A stretch of 8,062 bases of DNA from F1-120-MAGs023 sp038228615 (GTDB lineage Bacteria; Actinomycetota; Acidimicrobiia; IMCC26256; PALSA-610). Each line of letters opens with the position of its first letter. The stretch's first letter is position 1. The position numbers and the translations under genes were made by a program. The stretch lies in NCBI GenBank assembly GCA_038228615.1, contig JBBRPC010000179.1, positions 1-8,062 on the forward strand. The letters are read 5' to 3'. This document shows, in pieces, positions 6,682 through 8,062 of the stretch. The notes beneath the pieces were generated by a model. It worked only from the letters and a program-made list of their open reading frames with translations, was not told the origin of the DNA and ran no database searches.

Positions 6682-7968
6682 CTAACGCTCGAGCCGGAGC
6701 GCGCGATCTGCAATGATGTTTTTTTGTACCTCGGTCGGGCCGGCGCCGATCGTGGTGTAGCGCTGCCACACGTAGTTGCGAGCCCACAGACCACCGTCGA
6801 TCGCATCAGCACTGCCTTTGGTGATGAGGCCAGCCGGACCGAGCACGTCCAGTGCGAGTTCCGCGAGCCACAGCGAAATATCGCCCCACTGCAATTTCGC
6901 CAGCGGCACTTCGGGCCACCCTTTTTCACCGTTGAGCACTTTCGCAAGCGCGCGAGCCAGCAGCAACCGCGTGAATTCAATCTGGGTGTGCAATCGCGCG
7001 ACACGGTCGCGAATGAGCGGGTCGTTGAGTGCCTCGGGATTCACCGACTTTGCCGTCTGCAAGAGCTGTCGAAGATCGTTGGCCATCGAGATCGCCTGGC
7101 CTGCGCTGCCGACACGCTCCTTGCCGAGCGCGGCCATCGAGACCAACCATCCTTCGTTCTCGCCGCCAAGTCGGTCTGTCGCTGGTACGCGTACGTTGTC
7201 GAACTGCACTTCACAAAACAACGCATCACCGGTAATTTCTCGGATCGGCGTGATCGTGATACCTGGCGTCCGCATGTCGACCACAAACATGGTGATGCCC
7301 TCATGTTTGCGACCGCGGCCCAGCGCGTCGGGGTCGGTACGAAAAAGACACATCCCCCACGTCGCGATCTGCGCACTGGAGATCCAGGTCTTGGTTCCGT
7401 TCACGAGATAGTGCTCGCCATCGCGAATCGCAGTCGCGCGGAGATTCGCAAGATCAGATCCCGCGTGCGGCTCCGAGAAACACTGGCACCAATGTTCTGT
7501 CGCGTCGAGGATCGCTGGCAGCCAACGTTGGCGTTGTTCCGGAGTGCCCCACTCGATGATCGCCGGTCCTATCTGGACGATGCCGTTGGCGTTGTAAATG
7601 CCCGGTGTCCGGTATTTCGCCATCACCTGCGTGTAGATCACGTGTTGGGCCACGGTCGCGTCGCGGCCACCCCATTCCGACGGCCACAAAATTGCAGCCC
7701 AACGACCTTCGTGCAGCACGTGCTGCCACGCTTGACGCTTTTCCATAGTCCCCATCACCCCCCGAGCTGGGTGAGGGCCAGAGACGGGGCTCACGCGGTG
7801 ATCAGCGCCAGACTCCCAGGTCTGCAAAAAAGTTGGCAGCTCGCGTTCGAGAAATGCCACAAGCTCGCTCTCGAACGCGCGATCTTCGTCTACCTGGGTC
7901 TCATTGAGCTGGTCTCGGTTTGGCTGGTGTTGATTTGGCTGGTCTTGATTTGGAACGGAGAAATCCAT
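6682..7968 (-). CDS. Acyl-CoA dehydrogenase, FadE-like
   Basis: FAD-dependent alpha,beta-dehydrogenation of an acyl-CoA thioester, passing electrons to an electron-transfer flavoprotein in beta-oxidation-like pathways. The 428 residues are slightly long for the family. After a low-complexity N-terminus the N-terminal helical domain starts near 29 (RAFESELVAFLERELP). The middle beta domain has the flavin-contacting CFSEPHAGSDL (163-173) and KTWISSA (193-199), then FCEVQFDNVRVP (251-262). The C-terminal helical domain ends in IGAGPTEVQKNIIADRAL (407-424). In my alignment, the position of the MCAD catalytic Glu in this last motif is Ala409. The base may lie elsewhere, as in isovaleryl-CoA or steroid-type FadE enzymes, or on a partner subunit. 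The start at 7966-7968 has only a weak TAGG upstream, and the next Met (72) would remove conserved sequence. The substrate cannot be assigned. It is the first gene of a leftward unit with the regulator. Confidence 0.93.
   Translation of the reverse strand: MDFSVPNQDQPNQHQPNRDQLNETQVDEDRAFESELVAFLERELPTFLQTWESGADHRVSPVSGPHPARGVMGTMEKRQAWQHVLHEGRWAAILWPSEWGGRDATVAQHVIYTQVMAKYRTPGIYNANGIVQIGPAIIEWGTPEQRQRWLPAILDATEHWCQCFSEPHAGSDLANLRATAIRDGEHYLVNGTKTWISSAQIATWGMCLFRTDPDALGRGRKHEGITMFVVDMRTPGITITPIREITGDALFCEVQFDNVRVPATDRLGGENEGWLVSMAALGKERVGSAGQAISMANDLRQLLQTAKSVNPEALNDPLIRDRVARLHTQIEFTRLLLARALAKVLNGEKGWPEVPLAKLQWGDISLWLAELALDVLGPAGLITKGSADAIDGGLWARNYVWQRYTTIGAGPTEVQKNIIADRALRLER
7903..7953. repeat. 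15-bp tandem repeat coding a pentapeptide repeat
   Basis: Three 15-bp units (7903-7917, 7918-7932, 7933-7947) plus a six-base start of a fourth. The second and third units differ at only two positions, while the first is more diverged. Because the unit is a multiple of three, it keeps frame in the acyl-CoA dehydrogenase. On the minus strand it encodes PNQDQ, PNQHQ, PNRDQ and a decayed LNETQ (residues 6-25). This looks like slippage-type expansion in the N-terminal tail. Confidence 0.8.
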
Positions 7969-8027
7969 TGATTGCCTACGCCCATTCGCTCACCGGTCGG
8001 TCTGCAGCTCTGGTCCTCATGCTCTGG

Positions 8028-8062
8028 GCCCGCGACGGTAGCCGGATCTGACAGTATTGTCA
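8028..8062 (-). promoter_or_regulatory. Candidate sigma-70-type promoter for the dehydrogenase-regulator unit
   Basis: On the minus strand TGACA (8058-8062) matches the last five bases of a TTGACA -35 box; the sixth base lies outside the window. After 17 bases comes TACCGT (8035-8040), a TAnnnT -10 candidate. A transcript starting near 8028 would have a leader of about 60 nt before the dehydrogenase ATG. Spacing is ideal, but the -10 match is loose and the boxes are short. Confidence 0.3.
8049..8062. promoter_or_regulatory. Inverted repeat TGACA-N4-TGTCA, possible operator
   Basis: A 14-bp near-perfect palindrome in which six of seven base pairs match (the only mismatch is 8054/8057). It ends exactly at the window edge and overlaps the candidate -35 box. 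Short dyads of this kind are typical sites for dimeric repressors such as TetR-family proteins. Nothing in the window encodes such a repressor, so the binding protein is unknown, and the palindrome may extend beyond the edge. Confidence 0.4.

Noticed and set aside
6277..7971. A 564-codon open frame on the plus strand opposite the dehydrogenase and the regulator start.
   Set aside because: It is antisense to two well-supported genes, is rich in Arg and His, shows no family motif, and its end simply translates the repeat tract. It is a by-product of G+C-rich codon use.

Overview
The window (about 60% G+C by eye) carries five protein genes and very little non-coding DNA. A probable source is an actinomycete (Actinomycetota). 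The reasons are a type I CoaA with the GSVAVGKST P-loop, a large regulator ending in a SARP-type winged helix plus BTAD domain, and a FadE-like acyl-CoA dehydrogenase. Nothing seen fixes the genus, and no rRNA, tRNA, CRISPR array, insertion sequence or phage gene was found.

Left part (1-3613): a pantothenate kinase gene (coaA) runs leftward. Its reading frame stops at position 13, about 80 residues short of a normal CoaA, so it is broken, mis-sequenced or wrongly assembled at the window edge. Divergent from it, across 58 bp, is a rightward pair. The first is a CoA-acylating (methyl)malonate-semialdehyde dehydrogenase (mmsA). Nine bp after its stop, with a ribosome binding site overlapping that stop codon, comes a class III PLP-dependent aminotransferase. 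Together they could deaminate an omega-amino acid such as beta-alanine or 3-aminoisobutyrate to a semialdehyde and convert that to acetyl-CoA or propionyl-CoA. Since pantothenate is built from beta-alanine, the adjacency to coaA is suggestive but proves nothing.

Right part (3664-8062): a leftward two-gene unit converges on the aminotransferase. The promoter-proximal gene encodes an acyl-CoA dehydrogenase with an odd Gln/Asn-rich pentapeptide-repeat N-terminus. It is followed after 15 bp (6 bp if a TTG start is used) by a regulator of about 1000 residues: a MalT-like P-loop ATPase, a helical TPR-like middle and a C-terminal winged helix plus BTAD. At the far right edge a 14-bp inverted repeat overlaps a possible -35 box, which would make a plausible controlled promoter for this unit.

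The genes are recognisable metabolic and regulatory families. I do not see a clear new biological system. The points most worth checking are the broken coaA end, the regulator's domain order and the edge palindrome.
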